From: Kluyvera sichuanensis
GTDB lineage: Bacteria; Pseudomonadota; Gammaproteobacteria; Enterobacterales; Enterobacteriaceae
Length of the DNA stretch: 64,000 bases
Direction of reading: 5' to 3'
NCBI RefSeq assembly: GCF_014218705.1
Contig: NZ_JABBJF010000016.1
Location: 37,914-101,913, forward strand
Below, piece by piece: positions 56,548 to 64,000 of the stretch; within the stretch, counting starts at the first letter, position 1; each line of letters starts with the position of its first letter. Made by a program: the position numbers and the translations under genes. Under the pieces are notes generated by a model. The model searched no databases and was not told the origin of the DNA. It was given only the letters and a program-made list of their open reading frames with translations.

Positions 56548-59343
56548 TTAATGAGCTTGATCCCAGTTTTCACCACTGCCCACTTCCACCAGCAACGGCA
56601 CATCCAGCGTCGTGCTGTTTTCCATTAACTCATGCACTTTCTTCGATACCGCCTCGAGATCATCTTTATGCACCTCAAAAACCAGTTCATCGTGTACCTG
56701 CATGATCATACGAACGCGTGGCTTCTCGCTTTCTAACCACTCATCTACCGCAATCATCGCGCGTTTGATGATGTCGGCAGCGGTTCCCTGCATCGGGGCG
56801 TTAATCGCCGCACGCTCAGCACCCGCACGGCGAGCGCCGTTGCTGGATTTGATGTCCGGCAGATAGAGGCGACGACCGTCGAGCGTGGCAACATAGCCCT
56901 GCTCTTTAGCCTGCTGACGGGTGCGTTCCATATAGTCCAGCACACCAGGGTAACGCTCGAAGTAGAGATCCATATATTTCTGGGCTTCTTTGCGCGGAAT
57001 ATTAAGCTGGCGAGCCAGGCCAAAGGCGCTCATACCGTAAATCAGGCCGAAGTTAATCGCCTTAGCGCTGCGACGCTGTTCACTACTCACGCTCTCCAGC
57101 GGCAGACCGAATACCTCAGCTGCGGTGGCACGGTGGATATCCTTACCTTCGGCAAACGCGTTCAGCAGGCCTTCGTCGCGGGACAGGTGCGCCATAATGC
57201 GCAGCTCAATTTGCGAGTAGTCGGCAGAGACGATGAGGTAATCTTCCGGCGCAATAAACGCCTGACGAATACGACGCCCTTCCTCGTTACGCACTGGAAT
57301 GTTCTGCAAGTTCGGATCGGTCGAAGAGAGTCGCCCGGTTGCGGTTACCGCCTGGTGATAGGAGGTATGAACGCGGCCGGTTTTCGGGTTGATCATCAAC
57401 GGCAGTTTATCGGTGTAGGTCGATTTCAGCTTCGCCAGACCACGGTACTCCAGAATCACCTTCGGCAGCGGGTAGTCGAGCGCCAGCTCTTCCAGCACCT
57501 CTTCCGACGTAGACGGCGCACCGCCCGGCGTTTTCTTCAGCGGCTTGATGCCCTGTTTTTCAAACAGGATGGTCTGCAGCTGCTTCGGCGAGGAGAGGTT
57601 AAATTCTTCCCCGGCAATCTCGTAGGCTTTCTGCTCCAGCTCGATCAGGCGCTTGGCAATCTCCTGCGAATGCGCGTGCAGCACGGCAGGATCAATCTTC
57701 ACGCCGTTACGTTCAACGCGTGACAGCACCGGCACCAGCGGCATTTCAATCTCGTTAAAGATGCGCAGCGGCCCTTCGTGCTTCTGTAGCTTCGGCCACA
57801 TCTTCAGGTGCAGCTGGAGCGTCACGTCGGCATCTTCCGCCGCATAGCGACCGGCTTCTTCCAGCGCAATCTGGTTGAAGGTCAGCTGATTTTTACCTTT
57901 ACCGGCAATCTCTTCGAACGTGATGGTTTTGTGTTTTAACCAGCGGTCGGAGAGGCTGTCCATATCATGGCGACCGGCAACGCTATCCAGCGTGTAGGAC
58001 TCCAGCATGGTGTCATAGGCGATACCGCGCAGTTCAATACCGTAGTTGGCAAGAATACCGCGGTCATATTTCAGGTTCTGACCCACCTTCAGCAGCGTTT
58101 CATCTTCCAGCAGCGGCTTGAGGAGTTCTAAAGCGCGCTCGCGGGAGATCTGGTCAGGGGCATCGAGATAGTCATGAGCGACGGGAACATAGGCAGCAAT
58201 GCCGGGTTCAGTCGCAAACGACAGGCCCACCATATTGGCAGAGATGTTATCAAGGCTGTCGGTTTCAGTATCGAAAGCAGACAGAGGCACTTTCTTCAGC
58301 TTCTCAATCCAGCTGACCAGCGTAGCTTCATCGAGGATGGTGACATAGTTTTCGGACGACAGCGTGGCTGCGGTCTCTTCGACTTCAGCCTCAACGTCTA
58401 CGTCAGCGGCTTTGCTGGCCGGTTTAGCGGCAGGTTTCGTCCCTTTAGCCTGCATCCAGGTGCCGGACTCAACGTCAGTTATCCAGCGCTTAAATTCGTA
58501 TTTCTTGAACAGCGTTAGCAGCTCATCGGCCGCAGGCTCTGCAACAATGAGCTGCTCGCAGCCCAGCTCCAGCTCTACGTCCGTTTTAATGGTCGCCAGC
58601 TTATAGGAGAGGTAGGCCAGATCTTTGTTCTGCTCAAGCTTCGCCGCCATGGTCTTGGCGCCACGGAAGGTCAGCCCGGCGATTTTTTCCGGTTCACCGT
58701 AGAGCGTATCGAGGCCACCTAGCCCTTGCAGCAGCGCCTGCGCGGTCTTTTCACCCACGCCCGGCACGCCCGGAATGTTATCCGAGGAGTCGCCCATCAG
58801 CGCGAGGAAGTCAATAATCAGCTCCGGCGGCACGCCGTATTTGGTCACCACTTCGTCCGGGCCGAGAATGGTATTGGTCATGGTATTGATAAGCGTAATG
58901 CCCGGGGTGACAAGCTGCGCCATATCTTTATCCCCGGTGCTGATAAGCACCGGGCGGCCCGCTTTTTCCGCTTCACGCGCCAGCGTACCGATCACGTCAT
59001 CCGCTTCCACGCCGGAGACGGCTAACAGCGGCAGGCCCATCGCTTTCACCATGATATGCAGCGGTTCTATCTGCGCACGCAGATCATCCGGCATGGGCGG
59101 GCGATGTGACTTGTAGTCTTCAAACAATTCGTCACGGAAGGTTTTTCCCTTCGCATCAAACACCACGGCAGCATGGGTTGGCTGATACTGGAGGATCAGG
59201 CTGCGCAGCATGTTCAGCACGCCGTACATCGCGCCCGTCGGCTCTCCCGCACGGTTCGTCAGCGGTGGGAATGCGTGATATGCCCGATAGAGATAAGAAG
59301 ATCCATCAACGAGGATGAGAGGGTTTTCAGGGATCTGAACCAT
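56548..59343 (-). CDS. polA: PolA, DNA polymerase I
   Basis: DNA polymerase I, 931 residues (E. coli 928). The N-terminal 5'-3' nuclease domain (about 1-320, [27 protein letters not shown]) is followed by a Pro/Ala-rich linker, a 3'-5' exonuclease domain with active DEDD residues (FDTETDSLD) and the polymerase domain with motif A DYSQIELR and motif C HDELVFEV. It removes RNA primers and repairs gaps. The start has little competition. Confidence 0.98.
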   Translation of the reverse strand: MVQIPENPLILVDGSSYLYRAYHAFPPLTNRAGEPTGAMYGVLNMLRSLILQYQPTHAAVVFDAKGKTFRDELFEDYKSHRPPMPDDLRAQIEPLHIMVKAMGLPLLAVSGVEADDVIGTLAREAEKAGRPVLISTGDKDMAQLVTPGITLINTMTNTILGPDEVVTKYGVPPELIIDFLALMGDSSDNIPGVPGVGEKTAQALLQGLGGLDTLYGEPEKIAGLTFRGAKTMAAKLEQNKDLAYLSYKLATIKTDVELELGCEQLIVAEPAADELLTLFKKYEFKRWITDVESGTWMQAKGTKPAAKPASKAADVDVEAEVEETAATLSSENYVTILDEATLVSWIEKLKKVPLSAFDTETDSLDNISANMVGLSFATEPGIAAYVPVAHDYLDAPDQISRERALELLKPLLEDETLLKVGQNLKYDRGILANYGIELRGIAYDTMLESYTLDSVAGRHDMDSLSDRWLKHKTITFEEIAGKGKNQLTFNQIALEEAGRYAAEDADVTLQLHLKMWPKLQKHEGPLRIFNEIEMPLVPVLSRVERNGVKIDPAVLHAHSQEIAKRLIELEQKAYEIAGEEFNLSSPKQLQTILFEKQGIKPLKKTPGGAPSTSEEVLEELALDYPLPKVILEYRGLAKLKSTYTDKLPLMINPKTGRVHTSYHQAVTATGRLSSTDPNLQNIPVRNEEGRRIRQAFIAPEDYLIVSADYSQIELRIMAHLSRDEGLLNAFAEGKDIHRATAAEVFGLPLESVSSEQRRSAKAINFGLIYGMSAFGLARQLNIPRKEAQKYMDLYFERYPGVLDYMERTRQQAKEQGYVATLDGRRLYLPDIKSSNGARRAGAERAAINAPMQGTAADIIKRAMIAVDEWLESEKPRVRMIMQVHDELVFEVHKDDLEAVSKKVHELMENSTTLDVPLLVEVGSGENWDQAH

Positions 59344-59739
59344 AATTTCCGTGCCTGTTTATCAGATTATGGGTAAAGGATGCCACAGACGGCATGAAAA
59401 CATGAGTTTTTCGCCAAAATAACGAGAAAAGATTTGCAGATCCTCGCGATCGCACGCAAAACAAATTGTGGATAAGTTTGTGAATAGTTTTATTTTACTA
59501 ATAACAAATGATATGTAATCGATGGTTAACAACAAAATAATTCAATATTTTCAATTAATTATATGTAGATCGTGGTTAATAACCGTGATCTGGTGGTAAT
59601 TCACACAGTGTGGATAGACATAGCGACAATTTTTCTCTTCAGGTAAGAACCGTCATTTAACACGTTTTCTGGTAAAATCAGCGCCTTGTGCCTTTTTGTA
59701 TGGGCACGTTAAATAACTAACTATCTGAATAAACAAACT
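59344..59739. other. Divergent polA-yihG region with DnaA-box-like sites
   Basis: An AT-rich gap of 396 bases. TGTGGATAA (59467-59475) is a perfect DnaA box in reverse (TTATCCACA), and TGTGGATAG at about 59610 is a one-base variant. A TTTAAC...TAAAAT promoter lies near 59655-59680 ahead of yihG. No gene was found. Confidence 0.5.
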
Positions 59740-60648
59740 ATGTCGAGATTACTCGCTGCGATAACGCTGCCCATCAGTATCGCACTCACCATATTATTGA
59801 CCATATTGTGCTCCATACCGATTATTCTCGCCGGCATGATTAAACTGATTTTGCCGGTGCCGGCAATCTGGCGCTCCGTCTCGGTATTCTGCAACTTTAT
59901 GATGTTCTGCTGGTGTGAAGGGCTGGCGGCGCTGCTGCATCTCAATCCCTGGCTCAAGTGGGATATCGAAGGGCTAGAAACACTCAATAAGAAGAACTGG
60001 TATCTGCTCATTTGTAACCACCACAGCTGGGCAGACATCGTGGTGCTGTGCGTGATTTTCCGCAAGCATATCCCGATGAATAAGTATTTCCTGAAGCAGC
60101 AGCTGGCCTGGGTTCCGTTCATGGGGCTGGCATGCTGGGCGCTGGATATGCCATTTATGCGTCGCTATTCCCGCAGCTATTTGATTCGTCACCCGGAACG
60201 TCGCGGTAAAGATGTGGAAACGACGCGCCGCTCGTGCGAGAAATTCCGCGCGCATCCCACCACCATCGTCAACTTTGTCGAAGGCTCGCGCTTTACCCCT
60301 GAAAAGCGCCTGCAAACCCGTTCGCCTTATCAAAACTTGCTGCCGCCAAAAGCCGCCGGTATTGCCATGGCGCTGAACGTGTTAGGTGCCCAGTTTGATA
60401 AGCTGCTCGACGTGACGCTCTGCTACCCGGAAAACGATAAAACGCCGTTCTACGATATGCTCAGCGGTAAGCTGACGCGCATTGTGGTCCGCGTGAATCT
60501 GCGTCCCATTGACCCGGAGATGCACGGTGATTACGTGGGGGATAAGAACTTTAAGCGACGCTTCCAGCTATGGCTGAATGCGCTGTGGGAAGAGAAAGAC
60601 CATCAGATTACAGACATCAAAACAGAATACAAAAACGCCGGTCATTGA
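59740..60648 (+). CDS. yihG: YihG, inner-membrane acyltransferase (PlsC family)
   Basis: A 302-residue acyltransferase with an N-terminal membrane segment pair (about 8-60) and the family motifs NHHSWADIV (HX4D) and VEGSRFT. E. coli YihG is a second 1-acyl-glycerol-3-phosphate acyltransferase that can replace PlsC partly. Ends inside the terminator shared with dsbA. Confidence 0.93.
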   Translation: MSRLLAAITLPISIALTILLTILCSIPIILAGMIKLILPVPAIWRSVSVFCNFMMFCWCEGLAALLHLNPWLKWDIEGLETLNKKNWYLLICNHHSWADIVVLCVIFRKHIPMNKYFLKQQLAWVPFMGLACWALDMPFMRRYSRSYLIRHPERRGKDVETTRRSCEKFRAHPTTIVNFVEGSRFTPEKRLQTRSPYQNLLPPKAAGIAMALNVLGAQFDKLLDVTLCYPENDKTPFYDMLSGKLTRIVVRVNLRPIDPEMHGDYVGDKNFKRRFQLWLNALWEEKDHQITDIKTEYKNAGH

Positions 60649-60658
60649 CCGGCGTTTT
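60632..60658. terminator. Bidirectional terminator of yihG and dsbA
   Basis: AAAACGCCGGTCA, then TTGACCGGCGTTTT. It includes the yihG stop codon. T-runs on both strands. Confidence 0.88.
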
Positions 60659-60663
60659 CTTTT

Positions 60664-61287
60664 TTATTTCTTCTCAACAAGCTGTTTTACGGTATCAGCA
60701 TACTGAGCGACAAAGACGTCCATGTTGCTGGTGTCCATACCCTGCGGGTTCAGCTGGTATTTACCGTTAACAAACATCGCAGGAACGCCCTGCAGCTGCA
60801 GATCGGCTGCCGCTTTTTCCTGCTGCGCGACCAGAGATTTCACCACGAAGCTGTTCCAGGCGGCATCATAATCTTCGCCCTTCACGCCAGCATCGGTGAA
60901 GACTTTGCGGATATCTGCAACGGTCTGCACGGTCTGGGTTTTCTGTACCGCTTCAAACATCGGTGCAGTGATCTGATCTTCTACGCCCAGCGCCATCGCT
61001 ACCGCCCACGCCTGAGTCAGGTCTTTGCCCAACGGGCCCAGGAACTCAACGTGGTACTTGGTCATTTTGGTGCCTTCCGGCAGCTTTTTCTTCACGTTGT
61101 CGGAAACGTGCAGAACTTCCTCAAACTGATAGCAATGCGGGCAGTAGAAGGAGAAGAACTCCAGCACCTGCGGCTCACCTGCAACCGGCTTATCGATCGT
61201 AACGTATTGTTTGCCGTCGGTAATCTGAGCAGCGGATGCGCTGAATGCCAGAATCATACCTGCCAGCGCAAGCCAAACCTTTTTCAT
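60664..61287 (-). CDS. dsbA: DsbA, periplasmic thiol:disulfide oxidoreductase
   Basis: DsbA introduces disulfide bonds into exported proteins and is re-oxidised by DsbB. The 207-residue precursor has a signal peptide cleaved after SASA (residue 19), the redox motif CPHC (49-52) and the cis-proline loop GVPAMFVN. It is in an operon with srkA, as in E. coli. Confidence 0.98.
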   Translation of the reverse strand: MKKVWLALAGMILAFSASAAQITDGKQYVTIDKPVAGEPQVLEFFSFYCPHCYQFEEVLHVSDNVKKKLPEGTKMTKYHVEFLGPLGKDLTQAWAVAMALGVEDQITAPMFEAVQKTQTVQTVADIRKVFTDAGVKGEDYDAAWNSFVVKSLVAQQEKAAADLQLQGVPAMFVNGKYQLNPQGMDTSNMDVFVAQYADTVKQLVEKK

Positions 61288-61314
61288 AACTCACTCTCTC
61301 CTGACTGTGTCGAA

Positions 61315-62301
61315 TTAATACATTGGCGTTAACTGAAGAGGGGGTTCTTGCAGAACCTTCACCTGCTCAATAAAAGTCGCGATCTGCTGATGCCAGAAAT
61401 CTTCCCCGGTTAACCAGGGAAAATTTTTCGGAAATGCAGGGTCATCCCAACGCCTGATAATCCAGGCAAGATAATAAACCAACCGCATTGCACGTAAAGG
61501 CTCAATCAGCGCCAATTCGTCTGAATTAAAGCTGCTGAATTCTTCGTAAGCCTCAACGATAGTTTCAAGCTGCATACGTCTCTCAGCAGGAGAGCCGTTA
61601 AGCAACATCCAGAGATCCTGAACTGCGGGGCCGTTGCGCGCATCGTCAAGATCGACAAATAGCGGGCCATCACGCCAGAGGATATTTCCCGCATGGCAGT
61701 CGCCGTGTAAGCGTAAAGCATCGAAACGCCCATGCCATAGCCCCATGACCGCATCAATCAGGTCATCGGTCACTTTCAGGAAACGGTCTTTTAAACCGGC
61801 GGGAATCAGCGCCGAATGCTCAAAAAGGGCACGCGGCTCAATCAGATACTCTTTTACGCCGATAGAAGGACGCGCAGCAAAGCGCGATTTGCGGCCAGTC
61901 TGGTGCATGCGCCCCAGATAGCGCCCAACCCACTCCATCTGATCCAGGTTATCTGATTCAAATTGGCGGCCACCCATGCTCGGGAAGACGGCAAAATAGA
62001 ACCCCTCATGCGTGAGCAGAGTCTGGTCATTAAATAGGATAGGTGCGGCAACCGGAACCTCATCCTCGACTAGCTCCAGTGCAAACTGGTGCTCTTCAAG
62101 AATCTGCGCCGCCGACCAGCGTTCCGGACGATAGAATTTCACCACCATGCGGCGACGATCTTCATCCTGAAACTGATAGACCCGATTCTCGTAGCTGTTA
62201 AGAGGGGTGAGTCCAGAATCAACCCGGATACCTTGATCGAATAGGGCATCGATGATGGTATCCGGGTGGAGAGTCTGGAAAGTGAAAGCCTTGTCGTTCA
62301 T
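61315..62301 (-). CDS. srkA: SrkA (YihE), stress response kinase A
   Basis: SrkA is a Ser/Thr protein kinase with a choline-kinase-like fold that counters MazF-type cell death and is induced by Cpx in E. coli. 328 residues, same as E. coli. The catalytic loop LHGDCHAGNIL and DFG-like segment VDLDDARNG are intact. Co-transcribed with dsbA (27-base gap). Confidence 0.96.
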   Translation of the reverse strand: MNDKAFTFQTLHPDTIIDALFDQGIRVDSGLTPLNSYENRVYQFQDEDRRRMVVKFYRPERWSAAQILEEHQFALELVEDEVPVAAPILFNDQTLLTHEGFYFAVFPSMGGRQFESDNLDQMEWVGRYLGRMHQTGRKSRFAARPSIGVKEYLIEPRALFEHSALIPAGLKDRFLKVTDDLIDAVMGLWHGRFDALRLHGDCHAGNILWRDGPLFVDLDDARNGPAVQDLWMLLNGSPAERRMQLETIVEAYEEFSSFNSDELALIEPLRAMRLVYYLAWIIRRWDDPAFPKNFPWLTGEDFWHQQIATFIEQVKVLQEPPLQLTPMY

Positions 62302-62376
62302 CCTGACATCCGATAACGATACGAATGATTCAGGATATCATTTCGCGCTGCCTTGAGTGGCTCTGCTTACAACCTT

Positions 62377-62646
62377 TTACTCTTTTATTACGCCGCGAGC
62401 GCGCAGCAGCGCGGTTTTGAAGTCTTCTTCATAATCTTTCTGAATGCCTGGAATAACCGCGTCTTTGGCGGAGTCGCGCATTTTCAGATGGTAGATCAGA
62501 ATATCATCCGTTAAATCGGCCAATTCGCCGTCATAGCCTGACTCCTTCGCCAGTTTCTGCAAAAATTGCAGTAAATTCAGCTCCGGCTCTTTCTGCCAGG
62601 CTGGCTGGAGGAGTTCAATAACTTCATTCAGACGTTTACATTTCAT
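62377..62646 (-). CDS. yihD: YihD, DUF1040 protein
   Basis: An 89-residue protein of unknown function, nearly the same as E. coli YihD ([20 protein letters not shown] at the start, [20 protein letters not shown]). The ATG at 62646 gives the family length. Reading from 62676 adds ten codons not seen elsewhere. In E. coli it is a small cytoplasmic protein. Confidence 0.93.
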   Translation of the reverse strand: MKCKRLNEVIELLQPAWQKEPELNLLQFLQKLAKESGYDGELADLTDDILIYHLKMRDSAKDAVIPGIQKDYEEDFKTALLRARGVIKE

Positions 62647-62715
62647 GGTCGTGCTCCTTACGCTTGATAGAGACACGTTAGCAGGGTAAACCCCACAATA
62701 AAAGAGGCGATAGCG

Positions 62716-63300
62716 GTGAAAGCAGAGTGCCAGATAACCGGTGTAGTGTTAGCAGGCGGCAAAGCCTCAAGAATGGGTGGGCAGGACAAAGGATTAATGC
62801 TGCTTAACGGTAAACCGCTGTGGCAGCACGTAGCGGACTGCCTTCTTCCGCAGGTAAACGAGGTCGTCATTAGCGCGAATCGTAATCTGGATATCTACCG
62901 ACAGAGCGGCTTTCCGGTAATTGCCGATACGCTCTCGGGATTCCCTGGGCCGCTTGCCGGACTGTTATCAGTTATGCAGCAGACATCCGGCGAGTGGTTT
63001 CTGTTTTGCCCCTGCGATACGCCGTTTATCCCCGACAATCTTGTCGAACGCCTGGTAGAACAGCGCCAAAATGCTCCAGTGGTGTGGGTCCATGATGGCG
63101 ATCGCGACCACCCTGCGGTCACCCTTGCTCACCGCAGTCTGGCCCCAAAGATTATCGATTACCTTGCCAGTGGTGAACGTCGCGTAATGGTGTTTATGCG
63201 TCAGGTTGGCGGCCATTCCGTCGATTTTTGCGACACGAAAGAAGCATTTCGCAACATGAACACCCCGGAAGATCTCACGCTCAATCAGGAAAGAATATGA
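62716..63300 (+). CDS. mobA: MobA, molybdenum cofactor guanylyltransferase
   Basis: MobA joins GMP from GTP to Mo-molybdopterin to make the bis-MGD cofactor used by FdoG. 194 residues, start GTG at 62716 ([20 protein letters not shown]). GTP-binding [11 protein letters not shown] and CPCDTPF with the Mg ligand are intact, as is [11 protein letters not shown]. Its stop overlaps the mobB start. Confidence 0.95.
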   Translation: MKAECQITGVVLAGGKASRMGGQDKGLMLLNGKPLWQHVADCLLPQVNEVVISANRNLDIYRQSGFPVIADTLSGFPGPLAGLLSVMQQTSGEWFLFCPCDTPFIPDNLVERLVEQRQNAPVVWVHDGDRDHPAVTLAHRSLAPKIIDYLASGERRVMVFMRQVGGHSVDFCDTKEAFRNMNTPEDLTLNQERI

Positions 63301-63806
63301 TCCCATTGTTAGCGATTGCCGCCTGGAGCGGTACGGGAAAAACAACGCTGCTGAAAAAACTGATCCCCGAACTTTGTGCAAAGGGTATTCGTCCAGGGCT
63401 TATCAAACATACGCATCACAATATGGATGTAGATAAGCCAGGAAAGGATAGCTACGAACTTCGCAAGGCGGGGACGGCACAGACGCTGGTTGCCAGCCGG
63501 CAACGCTGGGCGCTGATGACGGAAACACCGGAAGAAGAGGAGTTAGATCTAGCGTTTCTGGTCAGTAGGATGGATGCTTCAAAGTTGGATCTGGTGCTGG
63601 TTGAAGGGTTTAAGCATGAAGTCGTCGCTAAGATCCTGCTATTTCGTCAAGATGCCGGGCACCCGGTGAACGAGTTGACGATCGATGAACATACGATTGC
63701 AGTGGCCAGCGATATTACGCTGAATGTCGATGTGCCGGTGCTGGATTTGAATAATTTGCCGGAGATAGTGGCGTTTATTGTGGCATGGTTAGAAACAGAA
63801 GAGTAA
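63297..63806 (+). CDS. mobB: MobB, MobA-associated GTPase
   Basis: MobB is a GTP-binding protein that aids but is not essential for bis-MGD synthesis. 169 residues from ATG at 63297. Walker [11 protein letters not shown] (8-17) and LVEGFKHE near the second half are present. E. coli MobB has a slightly longer N-terminus. Translationally coupled to mobA, and next to the rRNA operon end. Confidence 0.94.
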   Translation: MIPLLAIAAWSGTGKTTLLKKLIPELCAKGIRPGLIKHTHHNMDVDKPGKDSYELRKAGTAQTLVASRQRWALMTETPEEEELDLAFLVSRMDASKLDLVLVEGFKHEVVAKILLFRQDAGHPVNELTIDEHTIAVASDITLNVDVPVLDLNNLPEIVAFIVAWLETEE

Positions 63807-63810
63807 TTGG

Positions 63811-63840
63811 TAGCCCGGGCGAACGCAGTGACCCCGGGAT
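63811..63840. repeat. REP-like palindrome after mobB
   Basis: GTAGCCCGGGCGAACGCAGT then GACCCCGGGAT, an imperfect GC-rich hairpin similar to the one after rhaM (24232-24260). Confidence 0.6.
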
Positions 63841-63871
63841 GTTCACCGTTCTTTCACTTTCCCGCAGACGC

Positions 63872-63899
63872 AAAAAAGCCCATCCGTCAGGATGGGCTT
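63872..63899 (-). terminator. rRNA operon terminator
   Basis: On the minus strand AAGCCCATCC, TGAC, GGATGGGCTT runs into TTTTTTG. It is 13 bases downstream of the 5S 3' end, so it closes the rrn transcript. Confidence 0.9.
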
Positions 63900-63911
63900 C
63901 TTCACTAATTG

Positions 63912-64000
63912 ATGCCTGGCAGTTCCCTACTCTCGCATGGGGAGACCCCACACTACCATCGGCGCTACGGCGTTTCACTTCTGAGTTCGGCATGGGGTCA
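63912..64000 (-). rRNA. rrf: 5S rRNA, 3' part (5' end outside window)
   Basis: The minus strand reads TGACCCCATGCCGAACTCAG ... and ends GAGAGTAGGGAACTGCCAGG CAT, the 3' 89 bases of a 5S rRNA of about 120 bases. It matches enterobacterial 5S rRNA and belongs to an rRNA operon beyond the window edge, like rrnA in E. coli. Confidence 0.97.

Noticed and set aside
1..64000. CRISPR array, prophage or insertion sequence
   Set aside because: No regularly spaced repeats, phage structural genes, integrase or transposase frames were seen.

Overview
This is chromosomal DNA from a member of the Enterobacteriaceae. Most genes match Escherichia coli genes in length, start and local order: cytR-ftsN-hslVU-menA-rraA, pfkA-fieF, cpxPRA-yiiM-sodA-rha, fdhD-fdoGHI-fdhE, fabY-dtd-yihY-yihX, bipA-glnALG-hemN-yihI-csrC-engB-spf-polA-yihG-dsbA-srkA-yihD-mobAB and an rRNA operon. 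The accessory content (rhamnose ABC transporter, azlCD, a PTS/phosphofructokinase cluster) points away from E. coli itself and toward the Enterobacter/Klebsiella/Kluyvera side of the family. The genus cannot be fixed from the window. No prophage, insertion sequence, tRNA or CRISPR array was seen.

Layout. 1-5.9 kb: division (FtsN), heat-shock protease (HslVU), menaquinone (MenA), RNase E control (RraA), then pfkA in the reverse direction. RraA and pfkA share one terminator, whereas E. coli has about ten genes between them. 6-12 kb: fieF, a HigB/HigA-like toxin-antitoxin pair, the Cpx envelope-stress genes with the CpxQ sRNA in the cpxP 3' UTR, yiiM and sodA. 12-24 kb: a complete L-rhamnose regulon, with RhaR/RhaS regulators, rhaBAD, an ABC importer in place of the RhaT symporter, a lactaldehyde reductase and the mutarotase rhaM. 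24-34.7 kb: the accessory part. It holds a carbohydrate porin, an XRE-cupin regulator with AzlCD, two nearly identical 70-residue periplasmic proteins flanking a 5-kb sugar PTS operon, and a short Crp/Fnr-type regulator with a YgjV-family membrane protein. 34.7-41.5 kb: the formate dehydrogenase-O locus with an in-frame UGA (selenocysteine) codon. 41.5-46 kb: a VapB/VapC-like pair, an esterase, and fabY-dtd-yihY-yihX. 46-52.8 kb: bipA and the nitrogen-regulated glnALG operon with its NtrC sites and sigma-54 promoter. 52.8-64 kb: hemN to mobAB with the sRNAs CsrC and Spot 42, ending in the 3' part of a 5S rRNA gene on the minus strand.

How the genes work together. In the rhamnose block, import, mutarotation, isomerisation, phosphorylation, aldol cleavage and lactaldehyde reduction are all encoded in one stretch. 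In the 28-33 kb cluster, an ascorbate/galactitol-type PTS (separate IIB, IIC and fructose-type IIA) is combined with a divergent phosphofructokinase, a class II ketose-bisphosphate aldolase, a P-loop kinase and an unrecognised 89-residue protein. This reads as a self-contained route for an unidentified sugar, and is the best candidate in the window for an undescribed system.
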